From Sphingomonas dokdonensis (GTDB taxonomy: Bacteria; Pseudomonadota; Alphaproteobacteria; Sphingomonadales; Sphingomonadaceae), in contig NZ_NBBI01000005.1 of the NCBI RefSeq assembly GCF_002197685.1, positions 62,001-126,000 of the forward strand: DNA of 64,000 nt, read 5' to 3'. Positions 19,618 through 27,771 of the stretch are shown piece after piece. Numbering within the stretch: position 1 is the first letter of the stretch; each line of letters starts with the position of its first letter. A model generated the notes under the pieces. The model was not told the DNA's origin, searched no databases, and saw only the letters and a program-made list of their open reading frames with translations. The position numbers and the translations under genes were made by a program.

Positions 19618-20624
19618 TGCGCATCGCCATGCTCTCGTCCATCTCCTGGCCGACGCCGCCGACCGGCTACGGTCCGTGGGAATTGGTGACGAGCCTCCTT
19701 ACCGAGGCGCTGGTCGCGCGCGGCGTCGACGTCACGCTCTTCGCCACACAGAACTCGCACACCGCTGGCAAGCTGGAGGGCGTCGCCCCGCGCGGCTATT
19801 CCGAGCCGCCGCATCTCGACGCCAAGGTGTGGGAGGCGCTGCATATCGCGCATTGCATCGAGCGCGCCGGCGAGTTCGACCTCATCCACAATCAGGCCGA
19901 TTTCATGCCGCTCGCCTGGTCGCGCCTGATCGACACGCCGATGCTGACGACGATCCACGGCTTTTCGTCCGAACGGATCGTGCCGGTGTACCAGCGCTAC
20001 GACGACAACACGCATTACGTCTCGATCAGCGACGCCGACCGCCACGCGGCGCTCACCTATGCCGCGACGATCCACCACGGTATCCCGCTGGGCGACTTCG
20101 CCTTCGATCCGGTCGGCAGCGACGACCTCCTGTTCTTCGGCCGCATCCATCCGGACAAGGGGCCCGCCGACGCCATCGCCGCCGCGCAGCGTGCCGGGCG
20201 CCGGCTGGTGATGGCAGGTCTGGTGCAGGACCATGGCTATCACGAGCGCGAGGTAGCGCCGCACATCGATGGCGACCGCGTGATCTACCGCGGCGTGGTC
20301 GGCGGCGATGCGCGGGTCCAGGCGCTCGGCCAGGCGCGCGCGCTGCTCCACCTCATCGGCTTCGACGAGCCGTTCGGGCTGTCGGTGGTCGAGGCGATGG
20401 CGTGCGGCACCCCGGTGATCGCCTTCAACCGCGGCTCGATGCCCGAGCTGATCGACCACGGCGTCACCGGCTTCCTCGTCGACACGATCGACGAAGCGGT
20501 CGAAGCGATCGCGCGCGTGGAAGAGATCGACCGCGCCAAATGCCGCCAGCGCGTTGCCGAGCGGTTCAGCGTCGAACGCATGGCCGACGATTACATCAAG
20601 CTGTACGAGCGCCTGATCGGCTGA
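19617..20624 (+). CDS. Family 4 glycosyltransferase
   Basis: 335 aa, GT-B fold. The N-terminal half opens MRIAMLSSISWPTPPTGYGP with the PPTGYG-type acceptor loop. The C-terminal half has FFGRIHPDKGP and then the nucleotide-sugar motif GFDEPFGLSVVEAMACGTPV, containing the E-x7-E pair, and GSMPELIDHGVTGFL. No membrane helix. It is translationally coupled to the GH13 enzyme, suggesting a shared glucan or glycoside substrate, but which sugar is moved is unknown. Members of this type are often annotated as mannosyl- or glucosyltransferases. Confidence 0.88.
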   Translation: MRIAMLSSISWPTPPTGYGPWELVTSLLTEALVARGVDVTLFATQNSHTAGKLEGVAPRGYSEPPHLDAKVWEALHIAHCIERAGEFDLIHNQADFMPLAWSRLIDTPMLTTIHGFSSERIVPVYQRYDDNTHYVSISDADRHAALTYAATIHHGIPLGDFAFDPVGSDDLLFFGRIHPDKGPADAIAAAQRAGRRLVMAGLVQDHGYHEREVAPHIDGDRVIYRGVVGGDARVQALGQARALLHLIGFDEPFGLSVVEAMACGTPVIAFNRGSMPELIDHGVTGFLVDTIDEAVEAIARVEEIDRAKCRQRVAERFSVERMADDYIKLYERLIG

Positions 20625-20654
20625 GCCGACGCAGACTGCCCGCCCCCGCTCCTT

Positions 20655-20682
20655 CGTCATCCCGGACTTGATCCGGGATCCA
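20655..20682. repeat. REP-like palindrome
   Basis: CGTCATCCCGGACTTGATCC followed by GGGATCCA, the same arm as at 17644. A degenerate partner arm (AAGCCGAGATGACG) lies ~60 bp further on. It sits between the GT4 gene and the hydroxy-acid oxidase gene. Confidence 0.7.
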
Positions 20683-20839
20683 ACGTTCCACAGGCGCTGT
20701 CGCTTCTGAATTCAGCCACAGCATGCGCGGCACCATAAAGCCGAGATGACGACACGGGTGGGGCAAGCACCATTTCACGAGCGCGGTGGACAAGGACGAG
20801 CGCTCCCGCGACACTGCATATAAACAGGAGAGCGAACCC

Positions 20840-22012
20840 ATGCCGCATTACGGCGACCTCCAGACCCAGATCTACGGCGCCGGCCTTTCCGGCGTTGTCC
20901 CCACCTACCCGGTGGACTTCGCCACGCTGGAAAAGCGCGCCCAGTCCGCGCTGCCCCCACACGTCCTCACCTATGTGCAGGGCGGCTGCGGCGACGAGTG
21001 GACGCAGGACGAAAACGCCCGTGCCTTCCGCCACTGGGGCATGGTGCCGCGGATGATGGTGGACGCGACGCACCGTGATCTGTCGACCGAACTCTTCGGC
21101 CTCGACCTGCCCTCCCCCGTCTTCATGGCACCGATCGGCGTCACCGGCATGATGTCGCAGGACCAGCATGGCGACATTGCCGCGGCGCAGGCATCCGCGC
21201 TGACCGGCGTGCCGCTGACCGCCTCCACCCTGTCCAACGATCCGCTCGAGGACGTACACGCCGCGTGCGGCGACACGCCCGCCTTCTTCCAGCTCTACAC
21301 GCCGCGGGACAAGGAACTGGCCGAAAGCCTCGTCAGCCGTGCGGAAAAGGCCGGCTACAAGGCGATCGTGGTCACGCTCGACACCTGGGTCACCGGCTGG
21401 CGCCCACGCGATCTCAACCCGTCCAATTTCCCGCAGCTGCGCGGCCACGTGCTCCAGAACTATTTCAGCGATCCGCGCTTCCGCCAGATGCTCGGCGGCA
21501 AGGCGCCCGAGGAGGATCTGCGCACCGCCATCGGCACCTGGGGCGCGACCTTCGGCAAGGTGCTGACGTGGGACGACATGGCGTGGCTGAAGTCGATCAC
21601 GAAGCTGCCGATCGTGCTGAAGGGCATCTGCCACCCCGACGACGCGCGCCGCGCGATCGATACCGGCGCGGACGGCATCTATGTGTCCAACCATGGCGGA
21701 CGGCAGGCCAACGGCGGCATCGCCGCGATCGACATGCTGCCCGCCGTGGCCGAAGCGGTCGCCGGCCGCGTGCCGCTGCTGTTCGATAGCGGCATCCGCT
21801 CGGGCACCGATGTGGTAAAGGCGATCGCGCTTGGCGCCGACATGGTCGGTATCGGCCGCCCCTACAGCTACGGCCTGGCGCTGGGCGGCGCGGCCGGCTG
21901 CGCGCACATCCTGCGCTGCATCCTCGCCGAGGCAGACCTCCTGATGGCCGTCAACGGCTGGCCGACGCTGGCCGCCGTCCGCGAAGCCGGCGCGACCCGC
22001 ACGGACCGATAG
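20840..22012 (+). CDS. FMN-dependent alpha-hydroxy acid oxidase (lactate 2-monooxygenase-like)
   Basis: 390 aa from ATG 20840, with AGGAG 10 nt upstream. A single FMN TIM barrel: SPVFMAPIGVTGMMSQDQHG near the start, FFQLYTPRDKELAESLV, LPIVLKGICHPDDARRAID and VSNHGGRQANGG with the catalytic His285 and Arg288, then LLFDSGIRSGTDVVKAIALG. The insert around GWRPRDLNPSNFPQLRG and the overall sequence resemble lactate 2-monooxygenase rather than membrane-bound LldD. Expected to oxidise a 2-hydroxy acid, probably lactate, with O2. Substrate is inferred from family similarity. Confidence 0.85.
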   Translation: MPHYGDLQTQIYGAGLSGVVPTYPVDFATLEKRAQSALPPHVLTYVQGGCGDEWTQDENARAFRHWGMVPRMMVDATHRDLSTELFGLDLPSPVFMAPIGVTGMMSQDQHGDIAAAQASALTGVPLTASTLSNDPLEDVHAACGDTPAFFQLYTPRDKELAESLVSRAEKAGYKAIVVTLDTWVTGWRPRDLNPSNFPQLRGHVLQNYFSDPRFRQMLGGKAPEEDLRTAIGTWGATFGKVLTWDDMAWLKSITKLPIVLKGICHPDDARRAIDTGADGIYVSNHGGRQANGGIAAIDMLPAVAEAVAGRVPLLFDSGIRSGTDVVKAIALGADMVGIGRPYSYGLALGGAAGCAHILRCILAEADLLMAVNGWPTLAAVREAGATRTDR

Positions 22013-22040
22013 CAGGGCAAACACCCACCCCAACCAACTT

Positions 22041-22066
22041 CGTCATCCCGGCCTTGAGCCGGGATC
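22041..22066. repeat. REP-like palindrome
   Basis: CGTCATCCCGGCCTTGAGCC followed by GGGATCC, 28 bp after the oxidase stop. Same family as 17644 and 20655. Confidence 0.7.
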
Positions 22067-22165
22067 CAACCATCCGCGAGCGCGGAGCGCGCCAACCAGC
22101 CACAACCTGCGCTGCACGATGGACCCTGGCGCCCAGATGCCGCTCCGGCAGGTGCATCGCCCAGC

Positions 22166-22198
22166 AAAAAGGGTCCCTCTCCCCAAGGAGAGGGACCC
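22166..22198 (-). terminator. Intrinsic terminator of the PhoX-like gene
   Basis: A perfect 12-bp stem, GGGTCCCTCTCC with GGAGAGGGACCC, closes a CCAA loop. On the minus strand it is followed by TTTTT (22170-22166), so it terminates the leftward PhoX-like gene whose stop is 22 bp away. It may also stop rightward reading from the oxidase. Confidence 0.85.
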
Positions 22199-22219
22199 CC
22201 GTTCGCTAAGCTGGACCGA

Positions 22220-24700
22220 TCAGATCCCGACCAGGCCACCGTCCTGGCGCGTAATCACGATCGTCGCCGAGCGCGGCCGGCTCGGCGATGCGGGCGTGCC
22301 CGTCTGCGATGCCGGCCAGCTCGACGTGATATTGTCCGGCCCGCCATTCTCGCCGGGATGCTGGATGTTGACGAACAGCGCCTTGCCGTCCGGCGTCGAG
22401 GTGATGCCGGTGATCTCGCACTCCTTCGGCCCAACCAGGAAGCGCTTCAGCGTCGCGCCCGGCGCCTTGCCGACCCGCGTCGTCGCCGTGCTGGTCCCCG
22501 CCGGAGTCGAATTGTTCACCGTCTTCGTGCCGCCGTCGCCGACGCGCCCGGGAATGGCGGCCAGCATCATGCAGTTGGTGACGTCGGTATAGGCACCATC
22601 GTCGGTCTGCAGCCACATCACCGGGTTGGCGCCCTGCCCCGCGACGTTCGACGGCAGGCTGAACCACAGCCCGTCGGGCGATGAGAAATCGTTGCTGTCG
22701 TCCAACCCCGACAGGTTGATGTTGTCCTTGTTCAAGTCGCTGCCAGCGCCAAAGGCATAAACGTCCCAGGTGAACGCCGTCGCTTCGGTCGTGTCGCCAT
22801 TCTCGCGCAGGCGGATGACGTGGCCGTTCACATTGCCGACGCTGTTGCTCCGTCCGTCGGTGCGCGGATCGACGTACGAGCGCGGGTTCGCCGCATCGGT
22901 GCGCGAGACGGAGCGCGACGAATTGTTGGTGAGCGTGCAATACATCTCGCCATTCGCCGGGTTCACCGCGGTCCACTCCGGCCGGTCCATCGGCGTCGCG
23001 CCGAGGAGGTCGCCGGCGATGCGCGCGTTGATCAGCACGTCGGCCTGATCCGCGAACGGATAGGTCGCGTTGCCGCTCGTCAGCGGCCCGCTGCCGAACA
23101 CCAGCGGCAGCCACTGGCCGCTGCCGTCGGCATTGAACTTCGCCACATACAGCGTGCCGGCGTCGAGATATTTGTCGCCCACCGCCAGGCGATCGGCGGC
23201 AGTGCCGTCCGCCGCCGACCAGCCGGTGTTGGACACGAACTTGTAGATATATTCGTTCTGCGAATCGTCGCCCATGTAGAAAGCGGGTTTGACGCCCGCG
23301 ATCATCCGGCCCGCCGACACGCCTTCATGGTTCATGCGGCCGAGCGCCGTGCGCTTGCGCGGCGTCGACTGTGGATTGTACGGGTCGATCTCGACGATCC
23401 AGCCGTATTGGAACGGCTCGTGGCGGAAATCGGCGGAGCCATCGGCCGCCGCATCGGCTGCCGCCGTCGCATTCCACTTGCTGAAGATGGTGCTGCTCGA
23501 ATCCGCCGGGGTCACGGTCGTCCAGCCGTAATTGCCCGTCCGGCCCTCGCTGATGCCATAGCGCGACAGGCTGGTGTTCTCCTTCGCCTGCCCCGCCGCG
23601 GTGCGCCCCGCCGCATCGCCGCGATTGCGCCGGAAATAGCCCGCCCAATTCTCCTCCGCGGTGGCATAGGTGCCCCACGGCATCGCGCCATTGGCGCAAT
23701 TGTTGATCGTGCCGCGCCCTTGCGTCCCGTCTTTGGAATAAACGGTGCGCAGCATCGCGCTGCCCTTTGCCGGGCCGCTGAACGCCATCGGCGTGTTGGG
23801 CGTGATGCGGCGGTTCAGCGCCGACGCCTGGACGTAGCTCCACGCGGAGGCACCGCGCGTCACCTCGATCACCGATACGCCGTGCGCCTCGATCTCCTTG
23901 ATCGCCTCGGCCTCGGGGCGGACGCCGCCGGTGGTCGTCTGGCCGCGCGGATGGAGGTAATTCTCCGTAATATTCTCGTGGTTCATCACCAGCACGCCGC
24001 GCGTGCTGGCCGAGGCATCGGGCGTCGCGCCGCTGGCGGCAAGGCCGAAGAAGCTCATCCCGTCATGGTGGTCGCCCGCGCGCATGGCGAAGTTCGCGTC
24101 CGACCCGTCATTGGCATAAGCGGGGGTGTTGGCGCTGATCGGATCGCCCAGGCGATACAGCACCGTCACCAGATAGCCCGCCGGCACGGTCACCAGGTCG
24201 TTGCGGTTCTTGGCTACCGCGGTGAAGTCGAGCGTCGCCGGCGTCACGGTGACGGTCGTCTCCGCGGTCGAGGCATCGCCGATGCCGGTCGTGCCGGTGA
24301 AACGGAACACCAGCGGCGTCGATGCGCTGACGGCCGGCGCCGTGAAGGTCGCGGTGTTGGTGTTCGCGTTGTTCAGCGTCACCGTCGGGCCGCTCACCTG
24401 CGTCCAGCTGACGGTGCGCGCCGTGCTGCTCGCCGTGCCCTGCAACGTCACCGTCCGGCCCGCGCTGGTGGTCGCCGCCTGCCCGGCCGACACCGACACG
24501 CTCTCGCGCTGCAACAGGTCGTCATCGTCGCAGCCGGCCAGCAGCACGCCGCCGAACACCGCCGTGGTCATCGCGCTCAGCCCGCCGCGCAGCGTCTGGC
24601 GCCGCGAATAACGGCTCGCGATCAGGTCGTTCAGGTGACCGTTGGCGCTGCGGTTCGTGTCGACGTCACCGTCGTCGTAAAGGAAAGTCGAATCGGTCAT
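22220..24700 (-). CDS. PhoX-family (DUF839) phosphatase-like protein with Tat signal and Ig-like insert
   Basis: 826 aa. The ATG at 24700 begins MTDSTFLYDDGDVDTNRSAN, and residues ~30-57 hold a twin-arginine signal (SRRQTLRGG) followed by a hydrophobic run ending LLAGC, which also reads as a lipobox. Next is a ~95-residue PKD/Ig-like stretch (VTLQGTASSTARTVSWTQVS) not found in standard PhoX. The DUF839 beta-propeller follows: LVMNHENITENY, MNHEGVSAGRM, WTAVNPANGEMYCTLTNN, SPDGLWFSLPSN. PhoX is a Ca/Fe-dependent alkaline phosphatase; whether all metal ligands remain cannot be settled here. Likely exported folded and perhaps lipid-anchored. Confidence 0.85.
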   Translation of the reverse strand: MTDSTFLYDDGDVDTNRSANGHLNDLIASRYSRRQTLRGGLSAMTTAVFGGVLLAGCDDDDLLQRESVSVSAGQAATTSAGRTVTLQGTASSTARTVSWTQVSGPTVTLNNANTNTATFTAPAVSASTPLVFRFTGTTGIGDASTAETTVTVTPATLDFTAVAKNRNDLVTVPAGYLVTVLYRLGDPISANTPAYANDGSDANFAMRAGDHHDGMSFFGLAASGATPDASASTRGVLVMNHENITENYLHPRGQTTTGGVRPEAEAIKEIEAHGVSVIEVTRGASAWSYVQASALNRRITPNTPMAFSGPAKGSAMLRTVYSKDGTQGRGTINNCANGAMPWGTYATAEENWAGYFRRNRGDAAGRTAAGQAKENTSLSRYGISEGRTGNYGWTTVTPADSSSTIFSKWNATAAADAAADGSADFRHEPFQYGWIVEIDPYNPQSTPRKRTALGRMNHEGVSAGRMIAGVKPAFYMGDDSQNEYIYKFVSNTGWSAADGTAADRLAVGDKYLDAGTLYVAKFNADGSGQWLPLVFGSGPLTSGNATYPFADQADVLINARIAGDLLGATPMDRPEWTAVNPANGEMYCTLTNNSSRSVSRTDAANPRSYVDPRTDGRSNSVGNVNGHVIRLRENGDTTEATAFTWDVYAFGAGSDLNKDNINLSGLDDSNDFSSPDGLWFSLPSNVAGQGANPVMWLQTDDGAYTDVTNCMMLAAIPGRVGDGGTKTVNNSTPAGTSTATTRVGKAPGATLKRFLVGPKECEITGITSTPDGKALFVNIQHPGENGGPDNITSSWPASQTGTPASPSRPRSATIVITRQDGGLVGI

Positions 24701-25100
24701 GATCCCCCCGGGGCTGGCGTGTGTGCCCCGTGTGGCGGGCCGGAATGACGCGCCCATTGCGAGGCGATGTCACCCCGGTTGCGGTTTGATGAGGGTTTGA
24801 AGACACTTGATCGGCCCGCAGAACCCGCTATGGAGCCGCGCTTGCCGTACACCTTCGGGCGTGCGGCGCCGTCCGAGACAGCGGGTGGGCCTGGTGCCCT
24901 TAATGCCCCGCCGAGACGGGGACAGGATTTTGCCGCAGCGCGCCCCGCGTGCTCCGGTCTGCCGCACGCCCCGGGGTTGATCCCCTTGGCCGTGCGACGC
25001 TTCCCATTCCCCATCGCTGGACAACCGTTCGCGCCACTTGGTGCGGACGGATCGTAACCGGCCGCAGCCTTCGGGATGCGGTCAAAGTGTGGAGAATGGC
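24701..25100. promoter_or_regulatory. Promoter and leader region of rplJL (probable L10 leader)
   Basis: 400 bp between divergent genes without a supportable frame. A possible promoter is TTGATC (24807-24812), 16 nt, TATGGA (24829-24834), which would give a ~260-nt leader. From ~24865 to 24935 the sequence is rich in paired arms (GTGGGCC...GGTGCCC, GCCCCGCC-GAGAC-GGGG), in the position where many bacteria have the L10 leader bound by the L10(L7/L12)4 complex for autogenous control. Position and pairing support that; I did not fold it fully. Confidence 0.45.
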
Positions 25101-25616
25101 ATGGATCGTGCTCAAAAGGCCGCAGCCGTCGCCGAACTCAAGCAGACCTTCTCCGAGGTCGGCGTGGTGGTCGTCACCCGCAACCTCGGCCTCACCGTCG
25201 CCCAGTCGACGCAGCTGAGGACGAAGATGCGCGAGGCCGGCGCCGTGTTCAAGGTCTCGAAGAACAAGCTTGCCAAGATCGCGCTCGACGGCACCGACTA
25301 TCACGAGCTGGGTGACATGTTCACCGGCCCGGTCGGTCTCGCGACTTCGGTCGACCCCGTCGCGGCTGCCAAGGTGGCCGTGGATTTCGCCAAGACGACC
25401 GACAAGTTCGAGATCGTTGGTGGCGGCATGGGTGCGACGAAGCTCGACGTGGCAGGCGTTCAGGCGCTTGCGACGATGCCGTCGCTGGACGAGCTCCGGG
25501 CGAAGATCGTCGGTCTCATCGTGGCTCCGGCCACCAAGATCGCGACCATCACCCAGGCGCCCGCCGCGCAGATCGCGCGCGTGCTTGCAGCTTACTCGGA
25601 AAAGGAAGCCGCCTGA
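25101..25616 (+). CDS. rplJ: Ribosomal protein L10
   Basis: 171 aa from ATG 25101, preceded by GGAGAA; the earlier in-frame start lies in the leader. Recognisable parts are MDRAQKAAAVAELKQTF, VVVVTRNLGLTV, FKVSKNKLAKIAL and FTGPVGLATS, with a C-terminal helix that carries L7/L12 dimers. L10 anchors the stalk on 23S rRNA and, with L7/L12, usually represses its own mRNA. rplL follows 48 bp later. Unlike the usual order, rplA is not upstream but ~7.6 kb away. Confidence 0.97.
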   Translation: MDRAQKAAAVAELKQTFSEVGVVVVTRNLGLTVAQSTQLRTKMREAGAVFKVSKNKLAKIALDGTDYHELGDMFTGPVGLATSVDPVAAAKVAVDFAKTTDKFEIVGGGMGATKLDVAGVQALATMPSLDELRAKIVGLIVAPATKIATITQAPAAQIARVLAAYSEKEAA

Positions 25617-25664
25617 ATTTCAGCGGCCTCTGGTTTCATTCGATCGATTTGAAGGAAGTTTATC

Positions 25665-26042
25665 ATGGCAGACCTGAACGCGCTGGTTGACCAGCTGTCC
25701 GAACTGACCGTCCTCGAGGCGGCTGAGCTCTCGAAGATGCTCGAAGAGAAGTGGGGCGTCTCGGCCGCAGCAGCGGTTGCAGCAGCGCCGGCAGCTGGCG
25801 GCGGTGCAGCCGCTCCGGCCGCTGAAGAGAAGACCGAGTTCGACGTGATCCTCACCGGCGACGGTGGCAAGAAGATCAACGTCATCAAGGAAGTCCGCGC
25901 GATCACCGGCCTGGGCCTGACCGAAGCGAAGGCTCTCGTCGAGGGCGCGCCGAAGCCGATCAAGGAAGGCGTGTCGAAGGACGAGGCCGAGAAGGTCAAG
26001 AAGCAGCTGGAAGAAGCTGGCGCGACCGTCGAGCTCAAGTAA
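25665..26042 (+). CDS. rplL: Ribosomal protein L7/L12
   Basis: 125 aa, normal length. N-terminal dimerisation part ([20 protein letters not shown]), an Ala/Gly/Pro hinge (~38-55), then the C-terminal factor-binding domain with [29 protein letters not shown] and [26 protein letters not shown] lies 9 nt before the ATG. It forms the stalk dimers that recruit translational GTPases. Two hairpins, the second a strong terminator, follow, so rpoBC are not read from this transcript unless it leaks. Confidence 0.98.
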   Translation: MADLNALVDQLSELTVLEAAELSKMLEEKWGVSAAAAVAAAPAAGGGAAAPAAEEKTEFDVILTGDGGKKINVIKEVRAITGLGLTEAKALVEGAPKPIKEGVSKDEAEKVKKQLEEAGATVELK

Positions 26043-26122
26043 GCCGCTGAGCAGGCGCGGGCTGCATCGCAACCCGCACCTCGCACAAGGCCGGCCGGCG
26101 TGGGCCCCTGCTCACGATCGAC

Positions 26123-26197
26123 GTCACGGGACTTGCTCCCGTGACGGCCAAGCCAAAGAAAAAGGCGGCACCCCTTGCGGGCGCCGCCTTTTTCTTT
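26123..26197 (+). terminator. Double hairpin ending with an intrinsic terminator after rplL
   Basis: First hairpin: GTCACGGGA-CTTGC-TCCCGTGAC (26123-26145). Second: AAAGAAAAAGGCGGC (26155-26169) pairs with GCCGCCTTTTTCTTT (26183-26197), whose T-rich arm makes it a classic terminator. Together they separate rplJL from everything downstream. Confidence 0.88.
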
Positions 26198-26298
26198 GCC
26201 CGGCAAACCCGCTGCTGCGCCCACGCACAAGCCCGCACGCACACCAGCCCCCGCCCCGGTAACCCCGCCGCAACCAGTCCTCGTTTAGCACCTGGCCG

Positions 26299-27771
26299 GT
26301 GATCACCGGCGCCCTTCCCGCCCCTCGCCCCCTGTCGCTCCCCGCCGCGCTGCAACGCTGGTGGCCCATGGTGGCGATCGTCGTGGCCGCCTTGCTGCAG
26401 CAGGCGCTCACCGCGCTCGATTGCGACGTCTCCTGGCTCATCACCACTGCGGAACGGATGCTCGGCGGCGCGCGCCTGTATCGCGACATCGAGGAGGTCA
26501 ATCCGCCCGCCTCCGTGCTGCTCTACGTGCCACCGGTCGCGATCGGCGCGCTTCTCGGCCTCAAACCGGAGATTGTAACGGTCGCCCTGGTCACCGGACT
26601 CGCCCTGCTGTCGCTCCACCATGCCGCGCGGCTCCTGGCGCTGCCGCCCACGCGCAGCACGCCGTACATCGCCGCCGCTTGCGCCTTCTTCCTCCTCGTC
26701 CTTCCGGCAGACCTGTTCGCACAGCGCGAGCATGTCGCGCTGATCGCCGGCCTGCCGATGCTCGCCCTGCTGGTCGCGCGGTCACGCCGATCGACCGTGC
26801 GGCGTGCCGACAGCTGGTCCGCCGGGCTCGCCGCCGGGATCATGATCGCCATCAAGCCGCATCTCGCACTCGCGCTGATCCTGCCGGCGCTATGGCTGAT
26901 CATCCGGCAGCGCAGCCTCGCCGCGGTGCAAACCCCCGAATGGGTCGCGGCCGCGCTGCTCTGCACTGCCTATCTGCTCGTCGTGCAGCTCGCCTTTCCC
27001 GATTACACCGCCCGCATGCTGCCGCTGCTGCGCCTGGTGTATCTGCCGGGGCGCGACAGTTGGTCGAACCTGCTTGCCGGCCCGATGGTGATGATCCCCG
27101 CCGTCGCCGCAATCCTGACTCTATGGCTATCGCGCGGCCGCCCGTCCGAGGCCGCGGTCGTCGCGCTGCTCGCCGCCGCCGGCTTCGCCGCCGCCGGGCT
27201 GGTGCAGGGCAAAGGCTATCTCAATCACGGCTATCCCGCCGTTGCCGCCGCGCTGGTCGCAATCACGCTGGAGCTTGGCCGTCCCGGTCACGCGCGCGCC
27301 TTTGGCAGCCTGTGTGCGTTGCTGCTCGCGCTCGGCGGCACCTATGCCTATGACCGTGTGCCGCAGCCCGGCGCGCTGCGCGATGCGGTCGTGCGGGTCG
27401 GCCCGCCGCAGCCACGCCTGATCGGCATCTCGTTCGATTTCGCGCTCGGCCACCCGCTCACCCGCTGGGTCGACGGGCGCTGGGTCGGTCGGCGCGGCAG
27501 TTTGTGGGTAACCGGCAACGCCCGGCAGCAACTGGCCGACGCTGCGCTCCCCGCGGCCGCGCGACGCCGATATGAGGCCGCCGAGCAGGCCGACGCTGCG
27601 ATGCTCGCGGCCGATATCACCCGGCAGCGCCCGGACATCATTCTGGTCGACGAGACTCCCGGCGTGCGCTGGATCGCCAGCCATCCGCCGCTCGCACAGG
27701 CGATGCGCGCCTATCGCCCGGCAACCCGCGTCGGCCACGTCACCCTGTGGAAACCGCGCCCAAGCCGCTGA
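26299..27771 (+). CDS. Polytopic membrane protein, GT-C glycosyltransferase-like
   Basis: 490 aa from a GTG start. About ten hydrophobic segments, starting WWPMVAIVVAALLQQALTA. The first loop reads LDCDVSWLITTAERMLGGA then LYRDIEEVNPP; an acidic pair after the first helix followed by a second acidic motif is typical of GT-C enzymes that use polyprenyl-phosphate sugars. A soluble tail of ~120 residues ends the protein (RPDIILVDETPGVRWI). No named family recognised with certainty. Its stop codon directly abuts the stop of the convergent gene at 27772. Confidence 0.6.
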   Translation: MITGALPAPRPLSLPAALQRWWPMVAIVVAALLQQALTALDCDVSWLITTAERMLGGARLYRDIEEVNPPASVLLYVPPVAIGALLGLKPEIVTVALVTGLALLSLHHAARLLALPPTRSTPYIAAACAFFLLVLPADLFAQREHVALIAGLPMLALLVARSRRSTVRRADSWSAGLAAGIMIAIKPHLALALILPALWLIIRQRSLAAVQTPEWVAAALLCTAYLLVVQLAFPDYTARMLPLLRLVYLPGRDSWSNLLAGPMVMIPAVAAILTLWLSRGRPSEAAVVALLAAAGFAAAGLVQGKGYLNHGYPAVAAALVAITLELGRPGHARAFGSLCALLLALGGTYAYDRVPQPGALRDAVVRVGPPQPRLIGISFDFALGHPLTRWVDGRWVGRRGSLWVTGNARQQLADAALPAAARRRYEAAEQADAAMLAADITRQRPDIILVDETPGVRWIASHPPLAQAMRAYRPATRVGHVTLWKPRPSR

